64,000 bases of DNA, from contig NZ_RZNJ01000001.1 in assembly GCF_003994485.1 (NCBI RefSeq), forward strand, positions 251,765 through 315,764, in the 5' to 3' direction. Position 1 is the stretch's first letter, and every line of letters starts with the position of its first letter. A model generated the notes under the pieces. It saw only the letters and a program-made list of their open reading frames with translations. It had not been told where the DNA came from and did not search any database. This document shows positions 44,157 to 54,667 of this stretch, piece by piece. Source of the stretch: Arsenicitalea aurantiaca. Its GTDB lineage: Bacteria; Pseudomonadota; Alphaproteobacteria; Rhizobiales; Devosiaceae. The translations under genes and the position numbers were made by a program.

Positions 44157-45145
44157 AGAGCGTCGAGCCCGATTTTTCGGCGCTCGAGACCGAACGCTGC
44201 ATCGGCCTCGCCGTGTCGGGCGGGGCCGACAGCCTCGCGCTGATGATCCTTGCGCAGCGCTGGGCGGATGCGCAGCCCGATGGGCCGCGGCTCGTCGTCT
44301 ACTCGGTCGATCACGGCCTTCGCGCGGAAGCTGCGGGCGAGGTGCGGGCGGTGTGCGAAATGGCCGCCCGTCTTGGTCTTTCCGCAAGGGCTCTGCGGTG
44401 GGATGAGCCGAAACCCTCCAGCGGCATACAGGCGGCGGCGCGGCGCGCGCGCTACCGGCTGATCGGCGCGGCGATGAAGGCCGATGGCGTCACTTGGCTC
44501 GCGACCGGGCATCATCTCGAGGACCAGGCAGAAACGGTGCTGATGCGGCTCGCCCATGGCAGCGGGCTCGAAGGGCTCCGCGGCATGGACGCGCTTACGG
44601 TGGTAGAGGACGTCCAGGTCGTCCGGCCGCTGCTGGGGGTGCCGCGGGAGCGGCTGCGGGCGGTGGTGGACGCGGCGGGCTTTACGCCATTCGAGGATCC
44701 TTCGAACGCGGACACGCGCTTTGAGCGCGTGCGGTGGCGCGAGGCGATGCCTGCGCTTTCAGCCCTCGGGCTCGATCCGGGGACGCTGGCGCGGTTCTCC
44801 CGTCGGGCCGGGGAAGCCGATCTTGCGCTCCGCCACTGCGCCGAGGAGGCCTTCAAGGCGCATGTGGCGCGGGAGGAAGCCGGGCTTTCCATCGCACGGG
44901 ACTCGTATGCGGCTCTGCCGCGCGCGATTGCGGTCCGTCTGCTCGGGGCAATGCTCGCCGAACTCGGCGACCCGCACAAAGTCCGGCTTCTCGCGCCGGT
45001 CGAACGGCTGGCGACGAAACTGCAGGACGAGGGCGACTTTCCGGCGGTGACCCTTCACGGATGTCGTATCGCGATCCGGAAGGGGCGCATCCACGTAGCG
45101 AGAGAAGCCGGCCGGCTCCGACCCGAGCGCGTCCAAAGCCGTTAA
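44144..45145 (+). CDS. tilS: tRNA(Ile)-lysidine synthase
   Basis: A 333-aa PP-loop ATPase that changes C34 of tRNA-Ile(CAU) to lysidine. PP-loop motif SGGADS is at residues 25-30, and [20 protein letters not shown] carries the family's D-x-Q-x-E motif. The domain after residue 220 is short, so the C-terminal tRNA-binding extension present in E. coli TilS is reduced, as is common in alphaproteobacteria. A GTG start overlaps cpoB. The call is secure. Confidence 0.92.
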   Translation: MPALESVEPDFSALETERCIGLAVSGGADSLALMILAQRWADAQPDGPRLVVYSVDHGLRAEAAGEVRAVCEMAARLGLSARALRWDEPKPSSGIQAAARRARYRLIGAAMKADGVTWLATGHHLEDQAETVLMRLAHGSGLEGLRGMDALTVVEDVQVVRPLLGVPRERLRAVVDAAGFTPFEDPSNADTRFERVRWREAMPALSALGLDPGTLARFSRRAGEADLALRHCAEEAFKAHVAREEAGLSIARDSYAALPRAIAVRLLGAMLAELGDPHKVRLLAPVERLATKLQDEGDFPAVTLHGCRIAIRKGRIHVAREAGRLRPERVQSR

Positions 45146-45172
45146 GGGTGCGGTCGGGTCGCAGGGCGTTGC

Positions 45173-45203
45173 CCTTGTAACGCCTCAAAGCCGGCCTTAC
45201 ATT
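45173..45203 (+). promoter_or_regulatory. Candidate heat-shock (RpoH) promoter of ftsH
   Basis: CCCTTGTAA (45173-45181) and CTTACATTCC (from 45196) are spaced 18 bases between CTTG and CTTA, close to the alphaproteobacterial sigma-32 pattern CTTG-N17/18-CYTATNT. ftsH is a classic heat-shock gene. The match in the -10 is partial, so a sigma-70 promoter is also possible. Confidence 0.4.
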
Positions 45204-45251
45204 CCCGCCAAACCGGCGTTCTCCTTCGCGCCGCCTTCCAGGACAGGATTG

Positions 45252-47183
<1,932 letters not shown>

Positions 47184-47201
47184 GATCATCGAAACGACCA
47201 G

Positions 47202-47225
47202 GGCCGCCCTTCGGGGCGGCCTTTT
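47202..47225 (+). terminator. Terminator after ftsH
   Basis: GGCCGCCC-TTCG-GGGCGGCC (47202-47221) is a perfect 8-bp stem with a TTCG loop, followed by TTTT. Confidence 0.85.
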
Positions 47226-47303
47226 CGTATCTGACGACGCTCACCGTTTTTTAGCCCCGATGTGGCAGTATCGCGGATCTGTGAACGAGCATCGGGGACA
47301 TCC

Positions 47304-48647
47304 ATGGCGCGGAAATATTTCGGAACCGACGGGATCCGGGGACTTGCCAATGGCGAGAAGCTGACGCCGGAACTGGCGCTCAAGGTCGGCATGGCGACGG
47401 GGCTCGCCTTCCAGCGCGGCAATTACCGGCACCGTGTGGTGATCGGGAAGGACACGCGGCGCTCGGGCTATATGCTCGAAAGCGCGCTCACCGCGGGCTT
47501 TACCGCCGTTGGTATGGACGTCTTTCTTCTTGGGCCGATGCCGACGCCGGCGGTGGCGATGTTGACGCGGTCGCTGCGCGCGGATCTCGGTGTGATGATC
47601 TCCGCTTCGCACAACCCCTTCGATGACAACGGGATCAAGCTTTTCCGGCCCGATGGCTACAAGCTCTCCGATAGTGTCGAGGCCGATATCGAGAAGCTGG
47701 TGGGGACCGACCTGTCGAACCGCCTTGCCCAGGGCCGGCAGATCGGCCGGGCTTATCGCGATGAGGAAGCGCGCACCCGCTATATCGAATATGCCAAGCG
47801 CACCCTGCCGCGGAATGCCGATCTGGCAGGTCTTCGCGTCGTGCTCGATTGCGCCAATGGCGCGGCCTACAAGGTGGCCCCGCTCGCCCTCTGGGAGCTT
47901 GGCGCGGAGGTCTTCACCATCGGGGTCGAGCCTGACGGCTTCAACATCAACGACAAGGTAGGTTCGACCGCGCCCGACGCGGTCGCGGCCAAGGTCCGGG
48001 AGTTGCGCGCCGATGTCGGTATCGCACTCGATGGCGATGCGGACCGCGTCATCATCGTGGACGAGAAGGGCAATGTGGTCGACGGCGACCAGTTCATGGC
48101 GGTGATCGCCCAGTCCTGGATGAAGCGCGGGCAATTGCTGGGCGGCGGGATCGTCGCGACCGTGATGTCGAACCTCGGGCTCGAGCGCTATCTGACCTCG
48201 ATGGGCCTCAATCTCGAGCGCACCCAGGTCGGGGACCGGTATGTGCTAGAAGCGATGCGTGCCAAGGGCTTCAACGTCGGCGGCGAGCAATCGGGGCACA
48301 TCATCCTTTCCGATTTCACGACCACCGGCGACGGGCTCGTGGCGGCGCTGCAGCTGCTCGCCGTGCTCAAGGAAGAGGATCGGCCGGTATCCGAGATCTG
48401 TCGGCGCTTCGAGAAGGTGCCGCAGCTGCTCCAGAGCGTACGCTACAAGCAGGGCAAGCCGCTCGACCACAAGCTGGTGGTGCAGGTGATCGCCGAGGGT
48501 CGGGCCCGGCTCGGCGATGGCGGGCGGCTGGTCATCCGCGAATCGGGGACCGAGCCGGTCATCCGGGTCATGGCCGAGAGCGACGACGCGGCACTTGTTT
48601 CTTCAGTCGTCAGCGACATCACCAAAGCCATCCGCGACGTCGCCTGA
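47304..48647 (+). CDS. glmM: Phosphoglucosamine mutase
   Basis: A 447-aa mutase that converts glucosamine-6-phosphate to glucosamine-1-phosphate for peptidoglycan. The phosphorylated serine is Ser102 in [13 protein letters not shown]. The metal loop [14 protein letters not shown] is complete and the C-terminal phosphate loop is [19 protein letters not shown] 47304 begins [16 protein letters not shown]. It follows ftsH by 120 bases with a terminator between, so it has its own promoter. The call is certain. Confidence 0.95.
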   Translation: MARKYFGTDGIRGLANGEKLTPELALKVGMATGLAFQRGNYRHRVVIGKDTRRSGYMLESALTAGFTAVGMDVFLLGPMPTPAVAMLTRSLRADLGVMISASHNPFDDNGIKLFRPDGYKLSDSVEADIEKLVGTDLSNRLAQGRQIGRAYRDEEARTRYIEYAKRTLPRNADLAGLRVVLDCANGAAYKVAPLALWELGAEVFTIGVEPDGFNINDKVGSTAPDAVAAKVRELRADVGIALDGDADRVIIVDEKGNVVDGDQFMAVIAQSWMKRGQLLGGGIVATVMSNLGLERYLTSMGLNLERTQVGDRYVLEAMRAKGFNVGGEQSGHIILSDFTTTGDGLVAALQLLAVLKEEDRPVSEICRRFEKVPQLLQSVRYKQGKPLDHKLVVQVIAEGRARLGDGGRLVIRESGTEPVIRVMAESDDAALVSSVVSDITKAIRDVA

Positions 48648-48669
48648 AAGACGGGATCGGAAATGCCGG

Positions 48670-48691
48670 GGGCGCTTCGCAAGGGGCGCCC
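48670..48691 (+). terminator. Weak terminator after glmM
   Basis: GGGCGC (48670-48675) pairs with GCGCCC (48686-48691). Only a short TTC follows, so it is weaker than the neighbours' terminators. Confidence 0.5.
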
Positions 48692-48820
48692 TTCGTATTG
48701 TCACCAGCTGTCCGTTTAGGGCGCCATTAGGGTTAAATCTTTAGGTTAAGCGGGCTTTAAGGAGTTTCGCGCATCATTGGCCCAATCGACTGGGGTCGGT
48801 CTGGAACAACGGGGACTTGT

Positions 48821-49552
48821 ATGATGCGTAAACTTCTGGGGGCGGCGCTTGCCGCGGCGGTCGCTTTGAGCGTGATGCCGGTATCGGCGGCCGATCTTTT
48901 CTATCCCGAACCCGAATACGACGTTCCGGACGTCGATTACGGGCTTGGCGGGTCGTTCTACCTGCGCGGCAGCGTCGGGCTCAATGGCTGGTGGGCGAGG
49001 GACTTCCGCTTCCGTGACTGCCCCGACACCTGCGGTGAACCTTTCGAGGTGGTGACGAGCGAAGTCACCGAAAGCGGCTTTGGCTACAGCTTCGGCGCCG
49101 GCTTTGGCTATGAGACCGGCGACGGGCTGCGTGCCGACGTCACCATCGATCGTCTCCACATCGATGGCATCACCGATGGCGACTACGAGGTCTCGCTTCG
49201 CTCCACGCTGGCGCTTGCCAACGCCTATCTCGATTTCCCGCTTTCGGCGGGTGCCGCCGGCGGCTTTGGCGCCTATGTCGGCGCGGGCTTCGGCGCGGCC
49301 TATAACGATCTCTCCTCGACCGGGCCGAACCCCGGCCCCGATGGCGGCAGCTGGACGGCTGCCGGCGCCGTGATGGCCGGCGTCACCTACGACATGGGTG
49401 CGCTCGTTGCCGATCTCGGCTATCGCGGCATCTACATGCCGCAGCTGACCAATGGCGATGCCGCGCTCGAAGGCCCGGCGCTTTCGCCCTACTACATCGA
49501 CAACAACTTCATCCACGAAGTGCGCGGCACCATGCGCTACCGCATGCAGTAA
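48821..49552 (+). CDS. Outer membrane beta-barrel protein
   Basis: A 243-aa protein with a signal peptide (MMRKLLGAALAAAVALSVMP ... SAA) and a mature part of alternating strands ending in an aromatic or polar C-terminus (HEVRGTMRYRMQ). Strands such as GGSFYLRGSVGLNGWWARD, ESGFGYSFGAGFGYETGDGL and AGVTYDMGALVADLGYRGIYM are amphipathic. It resembles the small eight-stranded porin-like proteins of Rhizobiales (Omp25/Omp31 and related). It may be a major outer-membrane protein. A double ATG start means the first methionine could be skipped. Good terminator downstream. Confidence 0.78.
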   Translation: MMRKLLGAALAAAVALSVMPVSAADLFYPEPEYDVPDVDYGLGGSFYLRGSVGLNGWWARDFRFRDCPDTCGEPFEVVTSEVTESGFGYSFGAGFGYETGDGLRADVTIDRLHIDGITDGDYEVSLRSTLALANAYLDFPLSAGAAGGFGAYVGAGFGAAYNDLSSTGPNPGPDGGSWTAAGAVMAGVTYDMGALVADLGYRGIYMPQLTNGDAALEGPALSPYYIDNNFIHEVRGTMRYRMQ

Positions 49553-49576
49553 CGCTTTCGGACCGGTCCGACCCTT

Positions 49577-49601
49577 GCGGCGCCCCAGCGGGCGCCGCTT
49601 T
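49577..49601 (+). terminator. Terminator after the outer-membrane protein gene
   Basis: GCGGCGCC (49577-49584) pairs with GGCGCCGC (49591-49598) and TTTCG follows. Confidence 0.65.
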
Positions 49602-49703
49602 CGTTTGCGCATGGGCCCAAATGCCTACTGCGCGCGGCGGCAGGCTGGTGTAACAGGAAGCACGGCCGTGCGCCGCCAAGCCCCCAATGCCGGCTCCATC
49701 GCC

Positions 49704-50681
49704 ATGTACGAGCTCCTGGGCCAGACCGGCCTCGTCGATTTTCCACCTCTTCTCGCGCTCGATCGCTGGCGGGCGGCGGGGCAGCGCGTCTGCCTGCTGA
49801 CCATTGTCGAGATCGACGGCAAAAGCCCCCGGACGGTCGGGGCGCAGATGGCCGTCAGCGCCGAGGGACAGTTCTGCGGCTATCTGACCGGAGGGTGCCT
49901 CGAGGCCGAGCTCTGTGCCAAGTCAGTCGTAGCGATGGGCGAGGGCCGCAACGTGCTCGTGCGTTACGGCAAGGGCTCGCCCTATATCGATCTCAAACTG
50001 CCCTGTGGCTCGGGGATCGACGTCTATTTTGACCAGGGGGTTGCGGACGATGTCTTGCGGGGCGCCCTCGAGATGCGTGCGCGCCGCGTGCCCTTCGCGT
50101 GGGAAACCGATCTCGCCAGCGGCAGGTCTCATCTTCGGGCGTTCGGGGGGGATGATCGGCTGCCCCAACAGGCGGGCCAGAACGAGGGCGTTTTCACCCG
50201 CATCCATCAGCCGCCGCTGCAGGTCAACATCATCGGGGCCGGGCTTGCCAGCGTCCAGCTTGCGACGCTGCTCCGGGCTGCCGGCATCGGCTTTTCGCTG
50301 CTCGCGACGGACGGGCTGACCGAAAGGGCCGCGGCCGAACTCGGTATCCCGGCACTGCCGGCTTCTCTTGAAACGCTTAATGCATGCCCTGCCGATCCCT
50401 GGACGGCCTGGGTGATCCTCTCGCACGATCATGAGCGCGAGACGCCGCTGCTCGTCGACATCCTCAACCGCGACGGCTTCTATATCGGCGCCATGGGCAG
50501 CCAGACGACCAATCGCAACCGGCTGGCCATGCTCGCCGAAGCCGGGTTCGCAGAGGAGGCTCTGGCCCGAATCACCGCGCCCGCGGGGGCCGTGCGCATG
50601 GCCAAGAGCGCGACCGAAATGGCCATCGGGGTGATGGCGGAAATTCTCGACCGGGCGCGTGGCGGCGGGCTCGTGACGTGA
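49704..50681 (+). CDS. XdhC/CoxI family molybdenum enzyme maturation factor
   Basis: A 325-aa protein with the XdhC_CoxI domain first (CLLTIVEIDGKSPRTVGAQM, then YLTGGCLEAELCAK) and a Rossmann-like C-terminal XdhC_C domain (VNIIGAGLASVQLATLLRAAG, IGAMGSQTTNRNRLAML). Such proteins bind molybdenum cofactor and help insert the sulfurated form into xanthine-dehydrogenase-type enzymes. A molybdenum hydroxylase is encoded 3.5 kb downstream, which fits a dedicated role. The start is the ATG of MYELLGQTGLVDF, as the upstream reading frame lies in non-conserved sequence. The stop overlaps the next gene. Confidence 0.88.
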   Translation: MYELLGQTGLVDFPPLLALDRWRAAGQRVCLLTIVEIDGKSPRTVGAQMAVSAEGQFCGYLTGGCLEAELCAKSVVAMGEGRNVLVRYGKGSPYIDLKLPCGSGIDVYFDQGVADDVLRGALEMRARRVPFAWETDLASGRSHLRAFGGDDRLPQQAGQNEGVFTRIHQPPLQVNIIGAGLASVQLATLLRAAGIGFSLLATDGLTERAAAELGIPALPASLETLNACPADPWTAWVILSHDHERETPLLVDILNRDGFYIGAMGSQTTNRNRLAMLAEAGFAEEALARITAPAGAVRMAKSATEMAIGVMAEILDRARGGGLVT

Positions 50682-51256
50682 CGAGGCTTGCCGACTACGC
50701 GGCAATCGTGCTCGCGGCCGGACAATCACGCCGCTTCGGGTCCGAAGACAAGCTGATGGCGACGCTGAAGGGGCGCCCGCTGGTCGCCCATGGCCTTGAT
50801 GCGCTCGGGCAGGCGGGAATAGGGGAGGTGATTGTGGTCACTGGGCCTGACGAAGGGCCGCAGCGCGAGGCCCTGACCGCCGGATTTCCGATCGTCGTCA
50901 ATTCCGAGCCCGAGCGGGGCATGGGACGTTCGATCGGGCTGGGCGCGGCGTGTCTCAAGCCGGGGCGGGCGGGGATCTTCGTCGTCCCCGCCGACATGCC
51001 GGACATAGCGGCGCAAGATTACCTCGCCCTTGCCGAGGCGCTCGCGGGGCATGATGCGGTTCGCTTCGTCCATGAGGGCGTGCCCGGCCACCCGGTGCTT
51101 TTTGCCGGGGCGCTGAGGGATCGGCTTTGCGGGCTTGATGGCGAGGAGGGCGGTCGCATGCTGCTCCGATCACTGGGATCCCGCCTCAGGCTCGTGCCGA
51201 CCACCTCGCCCGGTATCGTCCGGGATGTCGACCGGCCGGCCGATCTCACGCGATAG
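50678..51256 (+). CDS. MobA-like NTP transferase (MocA-type cytidylyltransferase)
   Basis: A 192-aa nucleotidyltransferase. AAIVLAAGQSRRFGSEDKLM is the nucleotide-binding signature (L-A-A-G-x-S-x-R-F/M-G). The metal aspartate lies in FVVPADMPDIAAQ, and FVHEGVPGHPVLFAG is typical of MocA, which makes molybdopterin cytosine dinucleotide. Molybdenum hydroxylases of the CO-dehydrogenase/xanthine-oxidase type use this cofactor. The GTG overlaps the XdhC gene by four bases, so translation is coupled. Convergent to the regulator gene. Specificity for CTP rather than GTP is inferred. Confidence 0.82.
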   Translation: MTRLADYAAIVLAAGQSRRFGSEDKLMATLKGRPLVAHGLDALGQAGIGEVIVVTGPDEGPQREALTAGFPIVVNSEPERGMGRSIGLGAACLKPGRAGIFVVPADMPDIAAQDYLALAEALAGHDAVRFVHEGVPGHPVLFAGALRDRLCGLDGEEGGRMLLRSLGSRLRLVPTTSPGIVRDVDRPADLTR

Positions 51257-51258
51257 CT

Positions 51259-52632
51259 TCAGACCAGCGAGATGGCCTCGACATTGTCGAGAATGGTCGC
51301 AATCACGCCCAGCGCATGCTCGAGCTCGGCTTCGGTTCCCGGGGCGCCGAGGCAGAGGCGGATGCCGTTGCTCATCGGATCGAAAGGGTGGAGCGCCAGG
51401 GGCGCTGCGATGGTGACCCCGGCCTGGGCGGCCTGGGTAACCATGGCGGTGGTGGTGCGGCCAGCCGGCATCTGCATCCAGACGTGAAAGGCGGGAATGT
51501 CGGTGCGCGGCATGATCCGCTGGCCGAGAACGCGGCGTGCGATGGCGCAGCGGCGCCGCGCAGTTTCGCGCTTGCGGATGATCTGGTCCTCGAGCCGGCC
51601 GCTCTGGATGAGGCGGGTGACCACTTCGGCCATGATGGGCGTCGCCATCCAGCCGGTCGAGCGGATGGCGTTGATGCAGCGGTCCCGGAAGCTCGAGGGC
51701 ACGTGCATTGCGCCCATGCGCAGCCCCGGCGAGAGGCATTTGGCAAAGCTCATCACATAAAAGCTGCGTTCGGGAATGCGCGAGGAGAGGGGCGCGACCG
51801 GCGGGTCGCAGAGGAAGCCATAGGCGTCGTCCTCGATGAGATAGGCGTCATGGCGCTCGATGATCTCGACGATTTCGGCGCGCCGCGCATCCGACATTAC
51901 CGCGCCCGTCGGGGTCTGCAGCGTCGGCATCGCGTAGAGGACGCGTGCTCCGGTTTCCGAAAATGCGCGGTCAAGCTGCGCGGGCAGCAGACCCTCGCGA
52001 TCCATGAGGACCCCGCGCAGGGTGTAGCCGGTCTGCCCGGCAAGGGCGAGCATGCCCGAATAGGTGAGGCTTTCGGCGAGCACCGTGTCGCCCGATCGCG
52101 CAAGCATGCCGAGCGCCAGGGAAATGGCGTGCTGGGCGCCATGGGTGATGAAGACCGAATCGGGGGTCGTCGGCATGCCATGGGCATTGAGGAAGGCGCT
52201 CATCGCGGTGCGATGTTCCTGCCGGCCCTGATGGGGCAGGTAACTCAGAAACCCGGCAAGCCCGGGATCGGCCATGATCTCGCCGAGCGCGCCCGCGATG
52301 ACGGCATCTTCGCCGGTCGCCGGTGGCGCGTTGAGCGCCATGTTGACGCGCCAGCCGCCGGGCTGGCTGGGCTGTGCCATTGCATTGCTCGAGCGCAGAA
52401 CGAAGGTGCCGCGCCCCACTTCGCCGGCGATCAGACCGCGCTTGATCGCTTCGGCGTAGGCTTTGGACACGGTTCCGACGCTGACACCCAGCTGCTCGGC
52501 CATGTCCCGGTGCGGCAGGAGCCGATGGCCGGGGGGCAGAACGCCGGAGGCGATGTCGCTCTCCATGGCATTGACGATGTCGAGATAGCGCGGTCCGCCG
52601 CGTCCCGTCCGGCCCGGGATCCAGTCTTTCAT
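51259..52632 (-). CDS. MocR-type GntR/aminotransferase transcriptional regulator
   Basis: A 457-aa protein with an N-terminal GntR winged helix (about residues 15-85: IVNAMESDIASGVLPPGHRL, LPHRDMAEQLGVSVGTVSKAY, GRGTFVL) and a fold-type I aminotransferase domain. The PLP-binding lysine is in SFAKCLSPGLRMG. MocR proteins sense amino acids or PLP-related metabolites and activate or repress adjacent operons. It stands divergent from the catabolic operon and convergent to the XdhC/MocA-like pair. ATG 52632 follows AAGGTGATTGC. It is the best candidate regulator of the operon on its right. Confidence 0.9.
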   Translation of the reverse strand: MKDWIPGRTGRGGPRYLDIVNAMESDIASGVLPPGHRLLPHRDMAEQLGVSVGTVSKAYAEAIKRGLIAGEVGRGTFVLRSSNAMAQPSQPGGWRVNMALNAPPATGEDAVIAGALGEIMADPGLAGFLSYLPHQGRQEHRTAMSAFLNAHGMPTTPDSVFITHGAQHAISLALGMLARSGDTVLAESLTYSGMLALAGQTGYTLRGVLMDREGLLPAQLDRAFSETGARVLYAMPTLQTPTGAVMSDARRAEIVEIIERHDAYLIEDDAYGFLCDPPVAPLSSRIPERSFYVMSFAKCLSPGLRMGAMHVPSSFRDRCINAIRSTGWMATPIMAEVVTRLIQSGRLEDQIIRKRETARRRCAIARRVLGQRIMPRTDIPAFHVWMQMPAGRTTTAMVTQAAQAGVTIAAPLALHPFDPMSNGIRLCLGAPGTEAELEHALGVIATILDNVEAISLV

Positions 52633-52657
52633 GCAATCACCTTCAGCAATGCAGCAT

Positions 52658-52686
52658 GGAATAGGACAATTTCTGGATTGTCGCAA
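52658..52686 (-). promoter_or_regulatory. Promoter of the MocR-type gene with a perfect inverted repeat
   Basis: On the minus strand TTGCGA (52686-52681) and TATTCC (52663-52658) are spaced by 17 bases. The spacer holds the perfect inverted repeat GACAAT-N6-ATTGTC (52665-52682 on the plus strand), placed to block RNA polymerase. This suggests autoregulation. Confidence 0.55.
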
Positions 52687-52800
52687 GTCTGGCGAGCGCC
52701 TTGTGCGGACATGGGGGACAAACCTTAGGCAATACGGGCATTTACGCGGCTGATTATGAGACAACTGACACGATAGGACTCCGCTTTAGACCAATGACCT

Positions 52801-52862
52801 ATGGATTGATCCAAGATTGACCCAGCCATCGCATTGACATTGATCAAGTTGGATCACTATTG
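52801..52862 (+). promoter_or_regulatory. Promoter and candidate operator of the catabolic operon
   Basis: TTGACA (52834-52839) and CTATTG (52857-52862) are spaced by exactly 17 bases. Between them lies TTGATCAA (52840-52847), followed by TTGGATCA (52849-52856). Upstream is TGGAT-TG-ATCCA (52802-52813), and TGATCCAA (52807-52814) is the reverse complement of TTGGATCA. Four ATTGA elements start at 52805, 52816, 52833 and 52839. Such repeated half-sites fit binding by a dimeric MocR regulator. The start of transcription would be near 52869. Confidence 0.6.
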
Positions 52863-52912
52863 TCCCTGAAAACCACGGGCAATGCCCTGAACGTTCAGAG
52901 GAGGCCGGGACA

Positions 52913-53233
52913 ATGATCTACGAATTGCGTGTCTATGAGCATGTCGAGGGGCGCGCGGACGCGGTTCGCCAGCGCTTCGAGGCTGAAGTCGTGCCGCGCT
53001 TTCCCAAGCATGGCATCGAGCTCGTCGGCGCATTCGTCGATCAGGACACCAACCGGCTGACCTATCTCACCCGCTTCGAGAACGCCGAGGCGTCCAAGGC
53101 GGCATGGGCCTCCTTCGGGGCCGATCCCGAATGGAAGGCGGCGAAGGCTGCGTCCGAGACCGATGGGCCGCTGATCGCGCGGCAGGTCGCCACGACGCTG
53201 ACGCCCGCCATTGCCGGACTGCCCCTCGCCTGA
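52913..53233 (+). CDS. NIPSNAP family protein
   Basis: A 106-aa protein: MIYELRVYEHVEGRADAVRQ, then FPKHGIELVGAFVDQD and LTYLTRFENAEASKAAWASF match the NIPSNAP ferredoxin-like dimeric fold. The family occurs widely in catabolic clusters, with unknown function but possibly as small-molecule-binding or accessory dioxygenase-like proteins. First gene of the operon, 43 bases downstream of the predicted transcription start. RBS GAGGAGG precedes the ATG. The domain is confident; the role is not. Confidence 0.85.
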   Translation: MIYELRVYEHVEGRADAVRQRFEAEVVPRFPKHGIELVGAFVDQDTNRLTYLTRFENAEASKAAWASFGADPEWKAAKAASETDGPLIARQVATTLTPAIAGLPLA

Positions 53234-53268
53234 GTGGCCAACCCGTCGTTCACCCAGTCGGAAGTGTG

Positions 53269-54162
53269 ATGAAACCTGCGTCCTTCAGATATGTCCGGCC
53301 GAACTCGGTCGCGGAAGTCTGCGAAGTGCTCGCCGCCGAACCGGATGCGCGCATCATCGCGGGCGGGCAGACGCTGACCCCGATGCTGGCCATGCGGCTC
53401 GCGCGGCCCAGCGTTCTGGTCGACATCCATCGTATCGGCGAACTCATCGGCATCTCGCGCGTCGACGGCGCCGTGGTGATCCGCTCGGCGACGCGCCAGG
53501 TCGATGCGCTGCATAGCGCCATCATCGATGAGGACCTGCCTCTCCTCGCCAAGGCGCTGCCCTGGGTCGGCCATCCGCCGACCCGCACCCGTGGCACCGT
53601 GGGCGGCTCGATCGCCAATGCCGATCCGTCGGCGGAGATCGGGCTCGTCGCCGTGACGCTCGACGCGGAGATCGTGCTCGCCGACGGCGAGGACGAAGAG
53701 GTGGTGCTGGCCGAGGATTTCTTCATCGGCCCGATGCTGACGGTGGCCTCGCCTTCGGCGTGCCTTACCGAGGTGCGCTTTCCGCGCCGTCCGGACGGGC
53801 GTCTTGGCGTGGGCTTCCAGGAAATCTCGAGCCGCAAGAGCGATTTCGCCTTCGCATCGGCGGCGGCGCAGCTCGTGCTCGATGCTGATGGCGCGTGCTC
53901 CGAACTGCGCGTGGGCGTCGGCGGCGTCGGCGACGTGCCGCTCAAACTCGATGCCGAGGCCCTTTGCGGGACCCGGCTAGCAGACGCCGAGATCCGTGAC
54001 TTCGCCGTCGCGGCGATGGCGGATGTCGAGACCGTCGGCGACCTGCATGCGAGCGAGGCCTACCGGCGCAGAGCCGGGGCGGCGCTCATTGCCAAGGCGA
54101 TCATCGAAGCGCGGCAGGGCGCGCTCAATACCGGATCGAGCGGAGGGCGCAATGTCGGTTGA
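53269..54162 (+). CDS. Molybdenum hydroxylase, FAD-binding subunit (CoxM/CutM type)
   Basis: A 297-aa medium subunit. FAD-binding signatures are IIAGGQTLTPMLAMRLA and TRGTVGGSIANADPSAE, followed by the CO-dehydrogenase flavoprotein C-terminal domain. It passes electrons from the iron-sulfur subunit to an acceptor. The start ATG is 36 bases after the NIPSNAP stop. It overlaps the small subunit by 11 bases, so assembly of the three subunits is coupled. The gene order (FAD, 2Fe-2S, Mo) is one of the usual orders for carbon-monoxide-dehydrogenase-type hydroxylases. Confidence 0.92.
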   Translation: MKPASFRYVRPNSVAEVCEVLAAEPDARIIAGGQTLTPMLAMRLARPSVLVDIHRIGELIGISRVDGAVVIRSATRQVDALHSAIIDEDLPLLAKALPWVGHPPTRTRGTVGGSIANADPSAEIGLVAVTLDAEIVLADGEDEEVVLAEDFFIGPMLTVASPSACLTEVRFPRRPDGRLGVGFQEISSRKSDFAFASAAAQLVLDADGACSELRVGVGGVGDVPLKLDAEALCGTRLADAEIRDFAVAAMADVETVGDLHASEAYRRRAGAALIAKAIIEARQGALNTGSSGGRNVG

Positions 54163-54667
54163 ACTCAAGGTCAATGGCCGGGCCGTCACGGTCGATGTCG
54201 AGCCGCGGACGACCCTGCTCGACTGCGTGCGGGACGAACTTGGCCTCAAGGGCACCCATGCCGGATGCGAGCATGGCGTCTGCGGAGCGTGCACGGTGCT
54301 GCTCGACGGGCAGCCCACGCGCTCCTGCCTCATGTTCGCGGTGCAGGCCGACGGTTATGAAATCACCACGATCGAGGGCGTCGCGCCGCAGGCGGGCGAA
54401 CTCGACGTGATCCAGGACGCCTTCTGCGAGGCCCATGGGCTGCAGTGCGGGTTCTGCACGTCGGGCATGATCCTAGCCGCCCGCTCGCTGCTCGAGCGCG
54501 AGGCGAGCCCGACCGTGGAGGATATCCGCGAGGCGATCTCGGGGAATATCTGCCGCTGCACCGGCTATGGCCAGATCATCGAGGCCATCCAGCTCGCCGC
54601 CGAGCGCATGCGCGGGCAGAACGCGCCGGCTTCCCCGTCGCTTTCGCGTACGGAGGCAGTGCGATGA
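54152..54667 (+). CDS. Molybdenum hydroxylase, 2Fe-2S subunit (CoxS/CutS type)
   Basis: A 171-aa small subunit with two iron-sulfur clusters. The plant-ferredoxin cluster uses Cys39, Cys44, Cys47 and Cys59 (CEHGVCGACTV ... SC). The second uses Cys99, Cys102, Cys134 and Cys136 (CGFCTSGM ... CRCTGY). All eight ligands are present, so it is likely active. The 20 C-terminal residues are variable. Its stop overlaps the start of the large subunit by four bases. Confidence 0.95.
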   Translation: MSVELKVNGRAVTVDVEPRTTLLDCVRDELGLKGTHAGCEHGVCGACTVLLDGQPTRSCLMFAVQADGYEITTIEGVAPQAGELDVIQDAFCEAHGLQCGFCTSGMILAARSLLEREASPTVEDIREAISGNICRCTGYGQIIEAIQLAAERMRGQNAPASPSLSRTEAVR

